A stretch of 64,000 nt of DNA, taken from Massilia sp. 9096 (GTDB lineage: Bacteria; Pseudomonadota; Gammaproteobacteria; Burkholderiales; Burkholderiaceae_D). The translations under genes and the position numbers were made by a program. Of this stretch, positions 55,813 to 64,000 are shown piece after piece; positions within the stretch are counted from its first letter, which is position 1; each line of letters opens with the position of its first letter. The notes under the pieces are model-generated. The model saw only the letters and a program-made list of their open reading frames with translations. It did no database searches and was not told the DNA's origin. The DNA lies in the NCBI RefSeq assembly GCF_000745265.1, contig NZ_JQNN01000001.1:806001-870000 (forward strand), given 5' to 3'.

Positions 55813-56685
55813 TCAGTTGTCTTGTTTGGCACGCGCGTCGGCCAGCGCGGCGGTTGGCGCTGGCGGTGCGGGTTCCTGCGCGTACGTCAGCTCGACGATC
55901 GCGTCATTGCTCCAGCTCGGGTCCGACAGCGGCACGCTGAATCGATGGCCGCCGGCCTTGAGCGGCAGACGGCGTTCGCCTTCGCGCAGCGTCGCCGCCT
56001 GCAGTGGGGCGCCGCTCGATACCGGCCAGTAGCGCGCGTCGCCGAACTTGCTCTTGGGGTCGCCATTGAACCAGCCGCACCAGTCGCGCGACAACAGCAG
56101 GCCGTCGATCGTCATCACCCAGAAGAACGGGATTTCCGCTTTGGCGATCGCAACCTTGACCAGGCATTCGAGCCGGATGTCGCCCAGGCGGCGCTGGCTG
56201 TCCGGCAGGCCCGGCGTGCGCACGTCGGGTTCGATGCGGACCTGGCGCTTCTTGCGGTTCAGCTCCAGTTCCGCCTTGGCGTCCCACGCGGCCTGGCTGC
56301 GCGGGATCGCGAGGCGGCCGTCGCTGCCCAGCTCGAGCGGGAGGTTGAAGTCGTCCGCCGTCAGCCGGACTTTGGGCAGCTCGCCGGCGAGCGGGGTGCC
56401 GTCGGGGCGACTGGCCAGGAACAGCAGCCTGGGCACCGCTGGAGCGAGTGCGCGGTGCGCATCGAAGCTGTCCAGGCCGGCCACGATCGCGCGGTAGGCG
56501 CGGATTTCCGGATTCTTCAAGGCGTTCACGTGCACCACCCCCTCGCGCTTGGCGCCCGGGGCGACGTCCTGCGTGCCCGCTGGAGCGTCGGCCTGGGGCG
56601 CCGGTGTGTCCTGGACCTGGGCCTGGGCCGCGCCGCCGACCGTCAGCGCCCAGGCGAACAGCCAGCTTGCCTGGCGGGTGCGCAT
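55813..56685 (-). CDS. Exported protein of the GntR/ABC operon, unknown function
   Basis: A 290-residue protein with a signal peptide (about 1-22: MRTRQASWLFAWALTVGGAA, then QAQ), so exported. I chose the ATG at 56685 because it begins the signal peptide, one base after the permease stop; a frame start at 56724 runs into the permease. The body is probably beta-rich (VKVAIAKAEIPFFWVMTIDG, LLSRDWCGWFNGDP). I do not recognise the family. Co-transcription suggests it works with the ABC transporter, perhaps as an envelope partner. Confidence 0.82.
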   Translation of the reverse strand: MRTRQASWLFAWALTVGGAAQAQVQDTPAPQADAPAGTQDVAPGAKREGVVHVNALKNPEIRAYRAIVAGLDSFDAHRALAPAVPRLLFLASRPDGTPLAGELPKVRLTADDFNLPLELGSDGRLAIPRSQAAWDAKAELELNRKKRQVRIEPDVRTPGLPDSQRRLGDIRLECLVKVAIAKAEIPFFWVMTIDGLLLSRDWCGWFNGDPKSKFGDARYWPVSSGAPLQAATLREGERRLPLKAGGHRFSVPLSDPSWSNDAIVELTYAQEPAPPAPTAALADARAKQDN

Positions 56686-56686
56686 G

Positions 56687-57706
56687 TCAGCCCTCGTCGC
56701 GCCAGCGGCGCATGCGCATCGCACCGTAGATCATCGCCGCGCCGGCCAGGGCGCCGGCCACGGCGTCGACGCTGGCCAGGCTGCCCCAGGACTGGACGAA
56801 CACGCTGCCGATGTCGATGCCATTGTCGGCGTGCGGCACGCCGCCCGGCACCACGCCGGGGTAGGCGTACCAGATGCCGGGGACGATGCCGGTGAGCAGG
56901 CGCGTCACCACGTCCGACACGATCCGCGCCAGCTCGAACTCGGTCCCCGAGATGCGCGTCATCGCGGCATTGATCCACTTGGCCACGATCAACGCCACGG
57001 CCGGTGCGCCGACCGCCCACATGAACGGTTTGGTGCGCGCCCAGCTCGAGACCAGCAGCAGCCAGCCGACGGTCGGCAGCGCCCACACGATGTACACCGG
57101 CAGCAGCGCGACCACGCCGAGCGGCGCCAGGTAGAAGTCGCGTGCGCCGAACACCACGCCGAACAGGTTGACCCCATTGGCCGACAGCGCGGCGCAGGCA
57201 ACCAGCACCAGCAGCAGCGCCGCCGCCACCCCGAGTGCGATCGCGATCAGCGGCGCCACGCACAGCGCGGTGACCAGCTTGGACGTTACCGTCATCGCGT
57301 CCGACACCGGCAGCGACTTCCAGAACAGGATGCTGCGGTCGCGCCGCTCGTCGTACAGCGTGCCCAGGCAGTAGGAAAAGACCACGAAGACCAGCAGGAT
57401 GATCGGCGGCGCGGCTGCGACCAGGTACAGGCCGGAGGCGATCTTGGCGGCCACCGGGCGCAACTGCTCGCCGGCCGCGGCCAGCGTGCCTTGATCCACC
57501 AGATGGCCGTTGATCCACACGTGGTGCGGCACGCCATGCACGGCCAGGCCGTAGCCGAATGTCGAGCCGAACAGCACCACGATCACCGCGGCGACGATCA
57601 GCGGTGCCCAGAACATCGAGCCCTTGTACTCCCAGAACTCGCGCTGGAGCAGCCAGCGCATGGTGTTCGACGTCTGCGCGGTCGGTTTCATGTTGGCGGT
57701 GTTCAT
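56687..57706 (-). CDS. ABC transporter permease (ABC-2 type)
   Basis: A 339-residue protein with six to seven membrane helices, starting MRWLLQREFWEYKGSMFWAPL after a short leader, as in ABC-2 permeases of Ytr-like operons. A large extracytoplasmic loop (about 65-95) follows the first helix. DERRDRSILFWKSLPVSD is the conserved cytoplasmic element seen in export permeases. It overlaps the ATPase gene by 4 bp (57703-57706). The substrate is unknown; Ytr-type systems have been linked to envelope stress and cofactor export. Confidence 0.88.
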   Translation of the reverse strand: MNTANMKPTAQTSNTMRWLLQREFWEYKGSMFWAPLIVAAVIVVLFGSTFGYGLAVHGVPHHVWINGHLVDQGTLAAAGEQLRPVAAKIASGLYLVAAAPPIILLVFVVFSYCLGTLYDERRDRSILFWKSLPVSDAMTVTSKLVTALCVAPLIAIALGVAAALLLVLVACAALSANGVNLFGVVFGARDFYLAPLGVVALLPVYIVWALPTVGWLLLVSSWARTKPFMWAVGAPAVALIVAKWINAAMTRISGTEFELARIVSDVVTRLLTGIVPGIWYAYPGVVPGGVPHADNGIDIGSVFVQSWGSLASVDAVAGALAGAAMIYGAMRMRRWRDEG

Positions 57707-58572
57707 GCGTAGCTTCCTTTCATGGTCGCGACGAACAGGTCGGCGACGCTGGGGTTGCGGGTTTCGCCGAGGGCGGCGAGCTGCTGGCGCGTGACGCCGC
57801 CGGGGCCGGCGTCGAACAGCATCACGGCCTTGCCGAACACGGTGCGGCGGTCGATCGGCTGCAGCGCGTTGGCGGCGCTCAGCTTGTCCTGCGAGACCAT
57901 CACCTCGATGTAGCGCTCGCCGATTTCTTCCATCGACGCGGCCAGCACGACCTTGCCGTCGCGGATGAACATCAGGTCGGTCAGGATGTGCTCGACTTCC
58001 TCGACCTGGTGGGTGGTGATGACGATGGTCTTGTTCTCGTCAAAATAGTCTTCCAGCAGGTTCTGGTAGAACTGCTTGCGGTACAGGATGTCCAGGCCCA
58101 GGGTCGGCTCGTCGAGCACCAGCAAACGCGCGTCGATCGCCATCACCAGCGCCAGGTGCAGCTGGACGATCATCCCCTTCGACATCTCCTTGACCTTCAT
58201 GCGCGGGCTCAGGCGCGTGTTGGCGATGTAGCGCTCGGCCTTGGCGCGGTTGAAGCGCGGGTGCACGCCGGCCACGAAGTCGATCGCATCCTTCACGCGC
58301 AGCCAGCGCGGCAGGATCGCGACGTCGGCGATGAAGCACACGTCCTGCATCAATTCGTCGCGCTGGGTGCGCGGGTCCAGGCCCAGCACCGACAGCTGGC
58401 CGTCGAACGGGATCAGGCCGAGCGCGGCTTTGAGCGTGGTGGTCTTGCCCGAGCCGTTCGGCCCGATCAGGCCGACGATGCGCCCGGCCGGGATGTCGAA
58501 GTCGATGCCGTCGACCGCGGTGCGCTTGCCGTAGCGCTTGGTCAGCCCGCGGGCCGAGATCACGGGGCTCAT
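57703..58572 (-). CDS. ABC transporter ATP-binding protein
   Basis: A 289-residue ABC ATPase. Walker A is GPNGSGKTT (about 37-45), the signature is degenerate (KEMSKGMIVQLHLAL), Walker B is LLVLDEPTLGLD, and the switch His is in VITTHQVEE. I chose the ATG at 58572, which gives MSPVISARGLTKRYG and overlaps the gntR stop by 4 bp; a frame extending to 58662 would run into gntR. It pairs with the permease gene downstream, translationally coupled. Confidence 0.93.
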   Translation of the reverse strand: MSPVISARGLTKRYGKRTAVDGIDFDIPAGRIVGLIGPNGSGKTTTLKAALGLIPFDGQLSVLGLDPRTQRDELMQDVCFIADVAILPRWLRVKDAIDFVAGVHPRFNRAKAERYIANTRLSPRMKVKEMSKGMIVQLHLALVMAIDARLLVLDEPTLGLDILYRKQFYQNLLEDYFDENKTIVITTHQVEEVEHILTDLMFIRDGKVVLAASMEEIGERYIEVMVSQDKLSAANALQPIDRRTVFGKAVMLFDAGPGGVTRQQLAALGETRNPSVADLFVATMKGSYA

Positions 58573-58943
58573 TGATGGCCTCCGTTGCGCTCGCGGGGCG
58601 CTCGCATCAGCTGTTCCAGGTTCAGCCCGAGCTGGCGGATGCGCTCCAGCAGCGCCGGCCATTCTTCGCTCAGGAAGCGTTCGCGTTCGCTGGCGAGGAG
58701 TTTTTCGCTCGCGCCTTCGGTGACGTACATACCGATCCCCCTTCGTTTTTCTACTAAGTTATCGTCGACCAGTTCCTGGTAAGCCTTGGACACCGTGATC
58801 GGGTTGAGCTGGTACTCGGCGGCGATCTGGCGCACCGAGGGCAGTGGATCGCCCGCTTTCAACGCGCCGTCGAGCATCATGCCGATCACCTTGTCTTTCA
58901 GTTGCCGGTAGATCGGCGTGTTGTCATTCCAGCCGATCGCCAT
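58569..58943 (-). CDS. YtrA-type GntR-family regulator
   Basis: A 124-residue repressor of the YtrA subfamily: a GntR winged helix (about 8-78: IYRQLKDKVIGMMLDG, PLPSVRQIAAEYQLNPITVSKAYQ) with only a short C-terminal helical region (about 85-120). First gene of the operon with ABC ATPase, permease and an exported protein. It probably represses its own operon through the palindrome at 59015-59038, which overlaps the -10 of the likely promoter. Confidence 0.93.
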   Translation of the reverse strand: MAIGWNDNTPIYRQLKDKVIGMMLDGALKAGDPLPSVRQIAAEYQLNPITVSKAYQELVDDNLVEKRRGIGMYVTEGASEKLLASERERFLSEEWPALLERIRQLGLNLEQLMRAPRERNGGHQ

Positions 58944-59014
58944 GGCCGGCCTCTTGGGTCTGGTTCGCGGTTTGCTGAGTCATTGCCTACCCTCCTTGGG
59001 TGGTGTATTGCAGT

Positions 59015-59055
59015 GGTGTTGTAGTTAAGTATAACACCGGCGTAGCCGCGGTCAA
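59015..59055 (-). promoter_or_regulatory. Promoter and overlapping operator of the GntR/ABC operon
   Basis: On the minus strand TTGACC (59050-59055), a 16-bp spacer and TATACT (59028-59033) form a promoter. The palindrome GGTGTT (59015-59020) and AACACC (59033-59038), 24 bp overall, covers the -10. This position suits repression by the first gene of the operon. Confidence 0.7.
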
Positions 59056-59118
59056 TACGGAGCAGGCGGCTGCCTACCTGATACTTCTGCTAGGTAAAGG
59101 AGTGTCGAGCGCGGACGC

Positions 59119-59898
59119 TCAAAGCAGGTTGCCGCTCAGGTCGTGGCGCGTGAGGTTGCCTCGATGGTCGAGCGCGATCCAGCCGCCGCGCGCCGGCTCG
59201 AGGTCGAGCTCCCAGTCGGGCAGCACGAAGCGCCGCCGGCCCGTGACTGCATCGAGGTGCAGGGCAGGGCGGTGCGTGTGGCCATGGATGATGGTGTCGG
59301 CGCCGCTGGCATCGAACAAGGCCGCCACCGCGGTCGGCGCCACGTCCATGATGTCATACGATTTTTCGGCATGCGTCGAGCGGCTGCCTTCGCGCAGGCC
59401 GGCGATGATCGCCTTGCGCTGGGCTAACGGCATGGCCAGGAACTGCGCCTGCCAGGCCGGCTCGCGCACCTGGGCGCGGAAGGCCATGTAATTGACGTCG
59501 CCGGTGCATTCGGCGTCGCCGTGCACCAGCGCGATCGTGTGTTCGCCTGCCTGCAGCACGGTCGGCTCGCTCAGCAGCGTCAGCCCGGCCGCCTCTGCGA
59601 AGGCTTGGCCCGCGAGGAAATCGCGGTTGCCGGCCATCCAGTAGACCTGGACGCCGGCATCGGCCAGCGTGCGCAGGGCGCCAGCGACCTGCGCATTGAA
59701 GGGGTCGGCGAGATCGTCGTCGCCGGCCCAGTACTCGAAGATGTCGCCGAGCAGGTAGAGGCGCTCGGCGTGGATCGCGCGCCCGGCCAGGAAAGCGAAG
59801 AACGCTTCGGCCGTGCGCGGATGGGCTTCCTGCAAATGCAGGTCCGAGATGAACAGCGCAACCAGGGGCGAACGCGCGCGCGCGGAATCAGAAGTCAT
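59119..59898 (-). CDS. lpxH: UDP-2,3-diacylglucosamine diphosphatase LpxH
   Basis: LpxH hydrolyses UDP-2,3-diacylglucosamine to lipid X in lipid A synthesis, on the inner face of the inner membrane. The 259-residue calcineurin-type phosphoesterase has the metal motifs SDLHL (Asp19, His21), GDIFEYW, GNRDFL, HGDAE and GHTHRP. Length is normal (E. coli 240). The gene lies in tandem with two cyclophilins on the same strand, an order I know from Burkholderiales. Confidence 0.95.
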   Translation of the reverse strand: MTSDSARARSPLVALFISDLHLQEAHPRTAEAFFAFLAGRAIHAERLYLLGDIFEYWAGDDDLADPFNAQVAGALRTLADAGVQVYWMAGNRDFLAGQAFAEAAGLTLLSEPTVLQAGEHTIALVHGDAECTGDVNYMAFRAQVREPAWQAQFLAMPLAQRKAIIAGLREGSRSTHAEKSYDIMDVAPTAVAALFDASGADTIIHGHTHRPALHLDAVTGRRRFVLPDWELDLEPARGGWIALDHRGNLTRHDLSGNLL

Positions 59899-59919
59899 AA
59901 GAGCCGCGCGCCACCGTCA

Positions 59920-60414
59920 TTACTGGACGACTTCGACTTTCTCGATGATGACCGGATCGGCCGGCACGTCCGAGTGCATGCCGGCGCGCGAGGTCTTGAC
60001 GTTGTTGATCTGGTCGACCACGTCCTGCCCTTCGACGACCTTGCCGAACACGGCGTAGCCCCAGCCGTCCTGGCCCGGGTAGTTCAGGAAGTCGTTGTTC
60101 TTGGTGTTGATGAAGAACTGGGCCGATGCCGAGTGCGGGGCCATGGTGCGCGCCATCGCGACCGTGTACTTGTCGTTCTTGAGGCCGTTCTTGGCTTCGT
60201 TTTCCACGGTCTGGTCGGTGTCCTTCTGATTCATGCCCGGCTCGAAGCCACCGCCCTGGATCATGAAGTCCTTGATGACGCGGTGGAAGATGGTGTTGCT
60301 GAAGTGGCCCTTGTTCACGTAGGCCAGGAAGTTGGCAACGGTCTTCGGCGCCTTGGCGTCGTCGAGTTCGACCTTGATGTTGCCCTTGTTGGTGGTCATG
60401 AGTACGGCGGTCAT
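59920..60414 (-). CDS. ppiB: Cytoplasmic peptidyl-prolyl cis-trans isomerase (cyclophilin, PpiB-like)
   Basis: A 164-residue cyclophilin without a signal peptide, so cytoplasmic. It has the family core: FHRVIKDFMIQGGGFEPG (catalytic Arg in FHRVI), MARTMAPHSASAQFFIN and GYAVFGKVVEGQDVVD. Such proteins speed proline isomerisation in protein folding. Between the preceding exported cyclophilin gene (60473) and this start is a 58-bp gap; lpxH follows 21 bp downstream. Confidence 0.95.
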   Translation of the reverse strand: MTAVLMTTNKGNIKVELDDAKAPKTVANFLAYVNKGHFSNTIFHRVIKDFMIQGGGFEPGMNQKDTDQTVENEAKNGLKNDKYTVAMARTMAPHSASAQFFINTKNNDFLNYPGQDGWGYAVFGKVVEGQDVVDQINNVKTSRAGMHSDVPADPVIIEKVEVVQ

Positions 60415-60472
60415 AGGAGGTCCCTTATGGTTGGGGCGCCTGCGGGCGCCCGGGGTTTATATGAATAGTTCG

Positions 60473-61075
60473 CTATTTTACCGCCTTGTCCTCTTTGAGG
60501 AGCGTCGCGGACTTGATGATGACCGGCGTGACGGGGACGTTCTGCATTCCGTGGATGTCGTCCACCAGCACGCCCTTGATCTTGTCGACCACTTCCTGGC
60601 CCTTCACGACCTTGCCGAACACCGTGTAGCCGCCACCCATGTTCGGGTAGTCCAGGCCGGGGTTGTCGACCGTGTTGATGAAGAATTGCGAGGTGGCCGA
60701 ATCCGGATTGGCTTCGCGCGCCATCGCGACCGTATAGACGGTGTTCGACAAGCCATTGTTGGATTCGTTCTTGATGGGCTTGCGCACCGCGCGGCCATGG
60801 AATTTCTCGTCCATGCCGCCGCCCTGGATCATGAAGTCGCTGATCACGCGGTGGAAGATCGTGCCCTTGTAGAATCCTGATTTGACGTACTGCAGGAAGT
60901 TGTTCACGGCGATCGGCGCCTTTTCCTGGTTCAGCTCCAGCACGATCTCGCCCATCGAGGTTTTCAGCGACACTTGCGGATCGGCGGCCCAGGCATTCAC
61001 GGCGAAGGCCATCGCGGCGACGGCGGCGGAGAATCGGATCGCCAGGCGGGCGCCGGGCTGTTTCAGGGTGTGCAT
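60473..61075 (-). CDS. ppiA: Periplasmic peptidyl-prolyl cis-trans isomerase (cyclophilin, PpiA-like)
   Basis: A 200-residue cyclophilin with a signal peptide: I chose ATG 61075 (GAGAGGAAG upstream), giving MHTLKQPGARLAIRFSAAVA and a cleavage site after AWA (about 32). The core is FHRVISDFMIQGGGMDEK, AREANPDSATSQFFIN and GYTVFGKVVKGQEVVD. It should work in the periplasm. The pair with the cytoplasmic homologue just downstream (same strand) looks like a local duplication. Confidence 0.94.
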   Translation of the reverse strand: MHTLKQPGARLAIRFSAAVAAMAFAVNAWAADPQVSLKTSMGEIVLELNQEKAPIAVNNFLQYVKSGFYKGTIFHRVISDFMIQGGGMDEKFHGRAVRKPIKNESNNGLSNTVYTVAMAREANPDSATSQFFINTVDNPGLDYPNMGGGYTVFGKVVKGQEVVDKIKGVLVDDIHGMQNVPVTPVIIKSATLLKEDKAVK

Positions 61076-61291
61076 CGTGGCTTCCTCTCGGTGGATAAAA
61101 CGCAAAGTGATGTCAAGGGTTTTGCAGAAAAATAAACCTGGGGCAGATGCGGCCAGTCAGGATTTTATCAATGCTATACTTCGCGACGGACCACCGATTT
61201 TATCAAAAAAGAACAAAAATGGTCCTGAAGCACTGGGCGCTTCCCCAATCCGTCCCGAGCTTCATGCTCCAACCCTCAAGCAAACCATCCG

Positions 61292-62740
61292 ATGAGCCAA
61301 CTCAAGATTTACAACACGCTCGCGCGTGACAAGCAGGATTTCGTTCCCATCCAGCCCGGCAAGGTCAACATGTACGTGTGCGGGATCACGGTCTACGATT
61401 ACTGCCACGTCGGTCACGCCCGGATGATGATGGCGTTCGACGTCATCTATCGCTGGCTCAAGACCTCGGGCTATGAGGTCAGGTATGTCCGCAACATTAC
61501 CGACATCGAAGACAAGATCATCAAGCGTGCGGTCGAGAACAAGGAAACGATCACCCAGCTGACCACGCGCTTTATCCAGGCCATGCATGAGGACAGCGAT
61601 GCGCTCGGCATTCTGTCTCCGGATTTTGAACCGCGCGCGACCGAACACGTGCCGCACATGCTGTCGATCATCGACAAGCTGGAACAGAAGGAACTGGCCT
61701 ACCAGGGCGAGGACGGCGACGTGAACTATGCCGTGCGCAACTTCCCCGGCTACGGCAAGCTGTCCGGCAAGTCGCTCGACGACCTGCGCGCCGGCGAGCG
61801 CGTCGACGTCAATACCGGCAAGCGCGATCCGCTCGACTTCGTGCTGTGGAAAGCGTCCAAGGAAAACGAACCCGACGAAGTGAAATGGGATTCGAAGTGG
61901 GGCAAGGGCCGTCCGGGCTGGCACATCGAGTGCTCGGCCATGTCGTGCGCGCTGCTGGGCGAGCATTTCGACATCCACGGCGGCGGCGCCGACCTGCAAT
62001 TCCCGCACCACGAGAACGAGATCGCGCAATCCGAAGGCGCCTTCGGGCCCTTGATGGCGCGCTACTGGATCCACAACGGCTTCGTGCGCGTCGATAACGA
62101 GAAGATGTCCAAGTCGCTGGGCAATTTCTTCACGATCCGCGACGTGCTCAAGAAGTACAAGCAGCCCGAAGTGGTACGCTTTTTCATCGTCCGCGCCCAC
62201 TACCGTAGCCCGTTGAATTACTCGGACGCCCATATCGACGACGCCAAGGGTGCGTTGACGCGCCTGTACACGGCGCTGTCCGAAGTCGACACCGGCGCGG
62301 AAGCAGTCGAGGTCGACTGGACCGAGACGCATGCGCAGCGCTTCCGCGACGCGATGAACGACGATTTCAACACACCGCTGGCAGTGGCTGAGCTGTTCGA
62401 TTTGGCCTCCGAGGTTAACCGGACGGGATCGGTGGAGGCTGCGCGCCAGCTAAAGGCGCTTGGTGGTGTGCTTGGCCTTCTTCAAGACATCCCGCGTGAC
62501 TTCCTGCAGGGTCGCCGGACAGTGCATGCAACGGCAAATATGACGGGAGTGTCCGCATTGGCAGCTGCCGGAACAGTAACCTCGGAAGAAGATCGTATTA
62601 ACGACGCCATCGCGCGCCGCGCCGCTGCCAAGAAGGCGCGCAATTTCCAGGAAGCCGACGCGATCCGCGCCGAGCTCACGGGCGCCGGCATCGTCCTCGA
62701 GGACAAGCCCGACGGCAGCACCAACTGGCGCCGCGCCTGA
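61292..62740 (+). CDS. cysS: Cysteinyl-tRNA synthetase
   Basis: CysRS charges tRNA-Cys. The 482-residue class I enzyme has the zinc Cys in [17 protein letters not shown] (HIGH-type motif HVGH), the second zinc region [10 protein letters not shown] with the later HHENE, and KMSKSLGN (near residue 270). A DALR-type C-terminal region follows, with a slightly long insertion (about 405-440). A TATACT at 61175-61180 could be the -10 of its promoter, diverging from the exported cyclophilin gene. Confidence 0.97.
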   Translation: MSQLKIYNTLARDKQDFVPIQPGKVNMYVCGITVYDYCHVGHARMMMAFDVIYRWLKTSGYEVRYVRNITDIEDKIIKRAVENKETITQLTTRFIQAMHEDSDALGILSPDFEPRATEHVPHMLSIIDKLEQKELAYQGEDGDVNYAVRNFPGYGKLSGKSLDDLRAGERVDVNTGKRDPLDFVLWKASKENEPDEVKWDSKWGKGRPGWHIECSAMSCALLGEHFDIHGGGADLQFPHHENEIAQSEGAFGPLMARYWIHNGFVRVDNEKMSKSLGNFFTIRDVLKKYKQPEVVRFFIVRAHYRSPLNYSDAHIDDAKGALTRLYTALSEVDTGAEAVEVDWTETHAQRFRDAMNDDFNTPLAVAELFDLASEVNRTGSVEAARQLKALGGVLGLLQDIPRDFLQGRRTVHATANMTGVSALAAAGTVTSEEDRINDAIARRAAAKKARNFQEADAIRAELTGAGIVLEDKPDGSTNWRRA

Positions 62741-62756
62741 GTCGCGGCGCATCGGC

Positions 62757-63446
62757 ATGGCACTTTCCAAGGACCTCATGGGCGCCGCTTCGTCACTTTC
62801 CGGCGACCAGCCCGGCAATCCGGACGCGCAGCCTTGGCTGCCGCCGTACTGGGCGGAGGCGAAGGCCGAGCTGATGCGGCGCGACCGCATCATGAACAAG
62901 CTGATCCCGCAATTCGGCGACCTGCAGCTGCACGGCCATCCGGACCCGTTCACGACGCTGGCGCGCTCGATCGTCGGCCAGCAGGTCACGGCCAAGGCTG
63001 CCGAGCTGGCCTGGCAAAAGCTGCGCACGCTGTGCCCGAAGATGACGCCGGCACAGGTGATCAAGGCCGGCGCCGGCGAGTTGTCCGGCTGCGGCCTGTC
63101 CAAGCGCAAGACCGAATACATCCTCGACTTGGCCGACCATTTCAAGGCCAAGCGCGTGCATGCCGACCAGTGGTCGGAAATGGATGACGAAGCCGTGATC
63201 GCGGAGCTGGTCCGGATTCGCGGCATCACCCGCTGGACAGCCGAGATGTTTTTGATATTTAATCTGCTCAGGCCGAACGTGCTGCCGCTCGACGATGCCG
63301 GCCTGATCCAGGGCATCAGCCAGAACTATTTTTCCGGAGAGCCAGTCTCGCGCAGCGATGCGCGCGAGGTCGCGGCCAACTGGGAGCCCTGGCGCACAGT
63401 TGCCACATGGTATTTGTGGCGTAGTCTGGACCCGATTACCGGTTAA
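62757..63446 (+). CDS. DNA-3-methyladenine glycosylase (AlkA-like HhH-GPD)
   Basis: A 229-residue HhH-GPD DNA glycosylase, probably removing alkylated purines as the first step of base excision repair. The helix-hairpin-helix is in VRIRGITRWTAEMFLIF and the catalytic Asp is in LPLDDAGL (near residue 182). ARSIVGQQVTAKAAELAW is the conserved N-terminal helix. No iron-sulfur cysteines. It starts 16 bp after cysS, so is probably co-transcribed. The structured repeat begins 15 bp after its stop. Confidence 0.92.
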   Translation: MALSKDLMGAASSLSGDQPGNPDAQPWLPPYWAEAKAELMRRDRIMNKLIPQFGDLQLHGHPDPFTTLARSIVGQQVTAKAAELAWQKLRTLCPKMTPAQVIKAGAGELSGCGLSKRKTEYILDLADHFKAKRVHADQWSEMDDEAVIAELVRIRGITRWTAEMFLIFNLLRPNVLPLDDAGLIQGISQNYFSGEPVSRSDAREVAANWEPWRTVATWYLWRSLDPITG

Positions 63447-63461
63447 AATAGCCGTTTTCAA

Positions 63462-63580
63462 AGGGCCTTGGAAAACCTACTGCGCGTTGCATTTCCGTTC
63501 TGCGATGCTCGCCGTACCGTAAGTACGGCTGCGCTTCTCTAACGGAACTGCCGCCGCTCGCTACGGTTTTGCAAGGCCCT
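63462..63580 (+). repeat. Structured intergenic repeat, copy 2 (before accA)
   Basis: This 119-bp element has the same blocks and order as 19461-19578. Its outer arms AGGGCCTTGGAAAACC and GGTTTTGCAAGGCCCT are near-perfectly complementary, an inner pair is TTCCGTT (63492-63498) with AACGGAA (63541-63547), and the apical hairpin is CCGTAC/GTACGG. The same orientation relative to flanking genes as copy 1. Confidence 0.85.
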
Positions 63581-63628
63581 CGGCGCCGCATGACGATTTC
63601 CGCGGCCACGAACAAACCCGGAGGACCA

Positions 63629-64000
63629 ATGAGTAAAACAACTTTCCTCAGTTTTGAACAGCCGATCGCCGAGCTGGACTCCAAGATTGAAGAGCTTCGC
63701 TTCGTGCAAGACGATTCGGCCGTCGACATCTCGGAAGAGATCGACCGCCTGGCCAAGAAGAGCCAGCAACTGACGAAAGACATCTATGCCAAGCTGACCC
63801 CGTGGCAGGTTTCGCAGATCGCGCGCCATCCGCAGCGTCCGTACACGATGGATTACGTGAACGCGATCTTCACCGACTTCCACGAGCTGCACGGCGACCG
63901 CACCTTCGCCGACGACCAGTCGATCATCGGCGGCCTGGCGCGTTTCAACGGCCAGTCGTGCATGGTCATCGGTCACCAGAAGGGCCGCGACACCAAGGAG
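63629..64000 (+). CDS. accA: Acetyl-CoA carboxylase carboxyltransferase subunit alpha, 5' part
   Basis: The frame is open from the ATG at 63629 (GGAGGA upstream) to the window end, giving 124 residues of about 320. The N-terminal [20 protein letters not shown] and [37 protein letters not shown] are diagnostic of AccA, which with AccD transfers the carboxyl group from biotin to acetyl-CoA to make malonyl-CoA for fatty acids. The gene runs off the right edge. Its upstream region is the structured repeat. Confidence 0.97.
   Translation, partial: MSKTTFLSFEQPIAELDSKIEELRFVQDDSAVDISEEIDRLAKKSQQLTKDIYAKLTPWQVSQIARHPQRPYTMDYVNAIFTDFHELHGDRTFADDQSIIGGLARFNGQSCMVIGHQKGRDTKE

Overview
The window is GC-rich (I estimate about 65%) bacterial chromosome. 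Gene neighbourhoods (lplT/alr/radA, yhbY-rlmE-ftsH-folP-glmM, cysS-glycosylase-accA), the family flavour of the proteins and a phasin gene point to a betaproteobacterium of the Oxalobacteraceae, most like Massilia or a close relative. That placement rests on recalled family knowledge, not on a search. I see no plasmid, phage, CRISPR or intact insertion sequence.

Layout. 1-3.9 kb: lplT (cut by the window edge), alr, radA and a 39-codon membrane microprotein. 4.1-10.9 kb: a complete phosphate-starvation locus, Pho box-pstS-pstC-pstA-pstB-phoU-phoB-phoR. 10.9-14.8 kb: a TonB-dependent receptor, a patatin-like lipoprotein and a GlcG/HbpS-type protein. 14.8-20.7 kb: carA-carB, a structured intergenic repeat, greA and a DUF4149 membrane gene. 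20.7-26.6 kb: yhbY diverging from rlmE, then ftsH, folP, glmM, tRNA-Pro and tRNA-Arg. 26.6-36.3 kb is accessory: an acyltransferase, an MBL-fold protein, a GH1-like glycosidase, a TolA/TonB-like protein, and a broken exopolysaccharide locus (wza-like gene, wzc 5' fragment, sugar dehydrogenase 5' fragment, WbpM-type dehydratase).

36.3-49.3 kb: an AT-rich gap, two 55-aa genes, a LiaF-like pair with a LytS/LytTR two-component system, a nuclease-helicase/FAN1 repair pair, a membrane-anchored Pro/Ala-rich protein, a type VI secretion remnant (tssH 3' end plus tssA), a phasin, a CueR-like regulator and a hydrolase. 49.3-50.3 kb: four identical tRNA-Leu(CAG) genes. 50.3-55.8 kb: rnr, rlmB, cysE, yceH. 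55.8-59.1 kb: a GntR-controlled ABC transporter operon on the minus strand. 59.1-64 kb: lpxH, two cyclophilins, cysS, a DNA glycosylase, a second copy of the structured repeat, and the start of accA.

Main points for a second look: (i) the exopolysaccharide locus looks deleted between the middle of a wzc-type gene and the middle of a nucleotide-sugar dehydrogenase gene, whose 5' stubs now face each other; (ii) two roughly 118-bp elements right after the stop codons of carB and the glycosylase share blocks while both outer arms change together, suggesting a conserved folded RNA; (iii) a helicase with an apparent N-terminal RecB/Cas4-type nuclease overlaps a FAN1-type nuclease gene; (iv) a type VI remnant lies 11 kb from the first scar; (v) several genes carry short duplications at or just past their stop codon.
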